Assembly: GCA_035516965.1 (NCBI GenBank)
Contig: DATIZR010000030.1
Coordinates: 1-45,240 of the forward strand
From: Nitrospirota bacterium
Lineage (GTDB): Bacteria; Nitrospirota; UBA9217
Direction: 5' to 3'
Length of the DNA: 45,240 nucleotides
Numbering within the stretch: the first letter of the stretch is position 1; every line of letters begins with the position of its first letter. A program made the position numbers and the translations under genes. The notes beneath the pieces are model-generated. The model was not told the origin of the DNA and did not search any database. It saw nothing but the letters and a program-made list of their open reading frames with translations. Positions 43,541 through 45,240 of this stretch are shown here, one piece after another.

Positions 43541-44338
43541 ATGCTCACACAAAGGATACTCTCGGGCCTGCTGTTCCTTCCGGTCTTCTACCTCGTGACG
43601 TGGAGGCTGCACCCCGTCTACTTCACGGCGCTCGTGCTCGTGGCTGTTGTTGTCGGGCAGCATGAATTCTACCGGATGGCGAAGGCGCGGGGGATCACGC
43701 CCGACAGCGTGCTCGGAATGATCCTCGGCGCGCTTGTGGTCCTGGAGTCCTATCATCCGGTCCCCGCCGGCGAACTCCGGTATTCCCTTGCGGCCATCAT
43801 GCTCGCGGTCATGATCGGCAGGCTTTTTTCGCCCCGGTCCGTGGACGGAGCCCTGGAGGACATCTCGGTGACCGCCCTGGGCGTTTTCTACGTGGCCTTT
43901 CTCTTCAGCTTCCAGGTGGCGGTCCGCATGCTGGCGGACGGGAAACAATGGCTCGTGTTCCTGTTCTTCATCATCTGGGCGTCCGATATCGGCGCCTATT
44001 CCATAGGGATCCCCTTCGGGAAGCACCGGCTGTACGTAAAGGTGAGCCCGAAGAAGAGCGTCGAGGGGTTCCTGGGCGCGCTGGCCGCAGCGGCGGGGAT
44101 GGCGCTCATCTGCAGGTCCTGGTTCATGCCGTCCCTCGGCGTCACGGAGGCGGTCGGCATTGCCCTGGCGCTTGCCGCAATCGGCACCGCCGGGGACCTG
44201 GTGGAATCGCTCATCAAGCGCGCGGCCGGGGTCAAGGATTCGGGAAGCATTATTCCCGGCCATGGCGGCATCCTGGACCGCATGGACAGCATGCTGTTCG
44301 CCGCGCCGGTGCTGTACTATTATTTGAAGATGAGATGA
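43541..44338 (+). CDS. cdsA: Phosphatidate cytidylyltransferase
   Basis: Makes CDP-diacylglycerol from phosphatidic acid and CTP in the inner membrane, feeding phospholipid synthesis. Seven or eight hydrophobic helices; the CDP-diacylglycerol synthase signature is at the C-terminal side: SDIGAYSIGIPFGKHRLYVKVSPKKSVEGFLGA, GDLVESLIKRAAGVKDSGSIIPGHGGILDRMDS. Length 265, normal. It follows uppS by 50 bp in the widely conserved uppS-cdsA-dxr order. Confidence 0.97.
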   Translation: MLTQRILSGLLFLPVFYLVTWRLHPVYFTALVLVAVVVGQHEFYRMAKARGITPDSVLGMILGALVVLESYHPVPAGELRYSLAAIMLAVMIGRLFSPRSVDGALEDISVTALGVFYVAFLFSFQVAVRMLADGKQWLVFLFFIIWASDIGAYSIGIPFGKHRLYVKVSPKKSVEGFLGALAAAAGMALICRSWFMPSLGVTEAVGIALALAAIGTAGDLVESLIKRAAGVKDSGSIIPGHGGILDRMDSMLFAAPVLYYYLKMR

Positions 44339-44439
44339 AGCATTTGGAAGAGGGGAGCCGCGAGGCAGAATACGGAAGAACGGTCTTTGCGCTGTTGTCC
44401 GTAACCTGTCTCCCGGCTGCCAACTCCTGACTCCTCACT

Positions 44440-45240
44440 ATGGTCAAGCAGATCTCCATCCTCGGTTCCACCGGGTCCATCGGGCAATCCACGCTCTCGG
44501 TCGTCGAAAAGTTCCCCGACCGGTACCGCGTTGTCGCTCTTGCGGCGGGGAACAACATCGAGATGCTCGAGCGTCAGGTCCGCCGCTTCCGGCCGGAGAG
44601 CGTCGCGGTCGCAAGCGCCGAAGCGGCAGGGATGCTGCGACAGCGCTGCTCGGACGTGAAGGTCCGTATCTTTTCCGGGGTCGAAGGCATGATCCAGGTC
44701 GCGGCTGCCGAGGCCGCGGACATCACGGTCTCGGCCATCGTCGGCACGGCCGGGCTGGTGCCGACCATGGCGGCGATCCGTGCGGGGAAAACGATCGCGC
44801 TCGCGAACAAGGAAGTGCTGGTCACGGCGGGCGAACTGGTCATGGCCGAGTGCCGGTCCCGGGGCGTGGCGCTCCTTCCCGTGGACAGCGAGCACAGCGC
44901 GATCTTCCAGTGCCTGCGGGCCGGCGCGAACCAGGACGTCAGGAACCTCATCCTGACCGCGTCGGGCGGCCCCTTCAGGAACTTTACGAAAAAGGACCTG
45001 GCCGGCGTGACCCTGGCGCAGGCCCTCAAGCACCCCAACTGGAGCATGGGCAGGAAGATCACCATCGATTCTGCAACCATGATGAACAAGGGCCTTGAGG
45101 TTATAGAGGCAAAGTGGCTATTCGCTATGCCGCCCGAGAATATATCCGTACATATCCATCCCCAGAGCATAATCCATTCCATGGTGGAGTACATCGACGG
45201 CTGCGTCATGGCCCAGCTTGGCGTTCCCGACATGAAGGCA
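44440..45240 (+). CDS. dxr: 1-deoxy-D-xylulose 5-phosphate reductoisomerase, 3' partial
   Basis: Second step of the non-mevalonate isoprenoid pathway: NADPH-dependent conversion of DXP to 2-C-methyl-D-erythritol 4-phosphate. The window ends inside the gene; 267 codons are present with no stop. Seen: NADPH-binding [37 protein letters not shown] (metal-binding Asp and Glu), [45 protein letters not shown]. It supplies the precursor that UppS uses, consistent with the cluster. It starts 101 bp after cdsA. Confidence 0.97.
   Translation, partial: MVKQISILGSTGSIGQSTLSVVEKFPDRYRVVALAAGNNIEMLERQVRRFRPESVAVASAEAAGMLRQRCSDVKVRIFSGVEGMIQVAAAEAADITVSAIVGTAGLVPTMAAIRAGKTIALANKEVLVTAGELVMAECRSRGVALLPVDSEHSAIFQCLRAGANQDVRNLILTASGGPFRNFTKKDLAGVTLAQALKHPNWSMGRKITIDSATMMNKGLEVIEAKWLFAMPPENISVHIHPQSIIHSMVEYIDGCVMAQLGVPDMKA

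Overview
The window reads as chromosomal DNA of a GC-rich, Gram-negative, probably anaerobic bacterium, most like a deltaproteobacterium (Desulfobacterota/Geobacter-like) or a Nitrospirae-type lineage. The reasons are an Omp85/BamA outer-membrane assembly protein, a lipoprotein-type SppA, a ferredoxin-linked 2-oxoacid oxidoreductase, sigma-54 control, a GH57 glucanotransferase, use of selenocysteine, and intergenic repeats of the 'cacagatgaacacgg' and 'ctctgcgtcctccgcg' kind. The taxonomic statement is inference; no rRNA or tRNA gene is visible.

Layout. 1-18.5 kb is GC-rich core: BamA-like protein (5' end outside the window), a membrane sensor with a histidine phospho-acceptor domain but no ATPase domain, a SurA-N-type chaperone, lipoprotein SppA, a TPR protein, RecN, an orphan ferredoxin plus alpha-subunit pair of a 2-oxoacid:ferredoxin oxidoreductase, CysK, a Yip1-type membrane protein, a NifS-like cysteine desulfurase, an NtrC-type activator, an ABC-2 exporter pair separated by a cluster of dispersed repeats, a YdjM-like membrane protein and a divergent DUF1499 protein with an operator-like palindrome on its promoter.

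18.7-38.5 kb is an accessory region, visibly more AT-rich. It holds a run of secreted proteins (a hypothetical protein, a 2138-residue protein with two seven-repeat RCC1 propellers, a 41-cysteine repeat protein, and an RHS protein with a variable toxin-like tip followed by a presumed immunity gene). Then come two paralogous genes for a DsbA-like thiol oxidoreductase in which the first Cys of the CPYC active site is an in-frame UGA, i.e. selenoproteins. The two copies flank a RAYT/REP-type transposase element with repeated ends, a transposase remnant and a HigBA toxin-antitoxin pair. Two SAM-dependent methyltransferases follow.

38.5-45.2 kb returns to GC-rich core: a GH57 4-alpha-glucanotransferase-like enzyme, a periplasmic FG-GAP/VCBS-type protein, and the isoprenoid/phospholipid cluster uppS-cdsA-dxr (dxr runs off the right end).

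How parts may work together (inference): the selenocysteine oxidoreductases are exported and sit close to a gene for a very cysteine-rich secreted protein, a plausible client. CysK and the NifS-like enzyme make and break down cysteine and could supply sulfur or selenium. The selenoprotein pair is the most notable content, because a standard gene caller splits each gene into two at the UGA.
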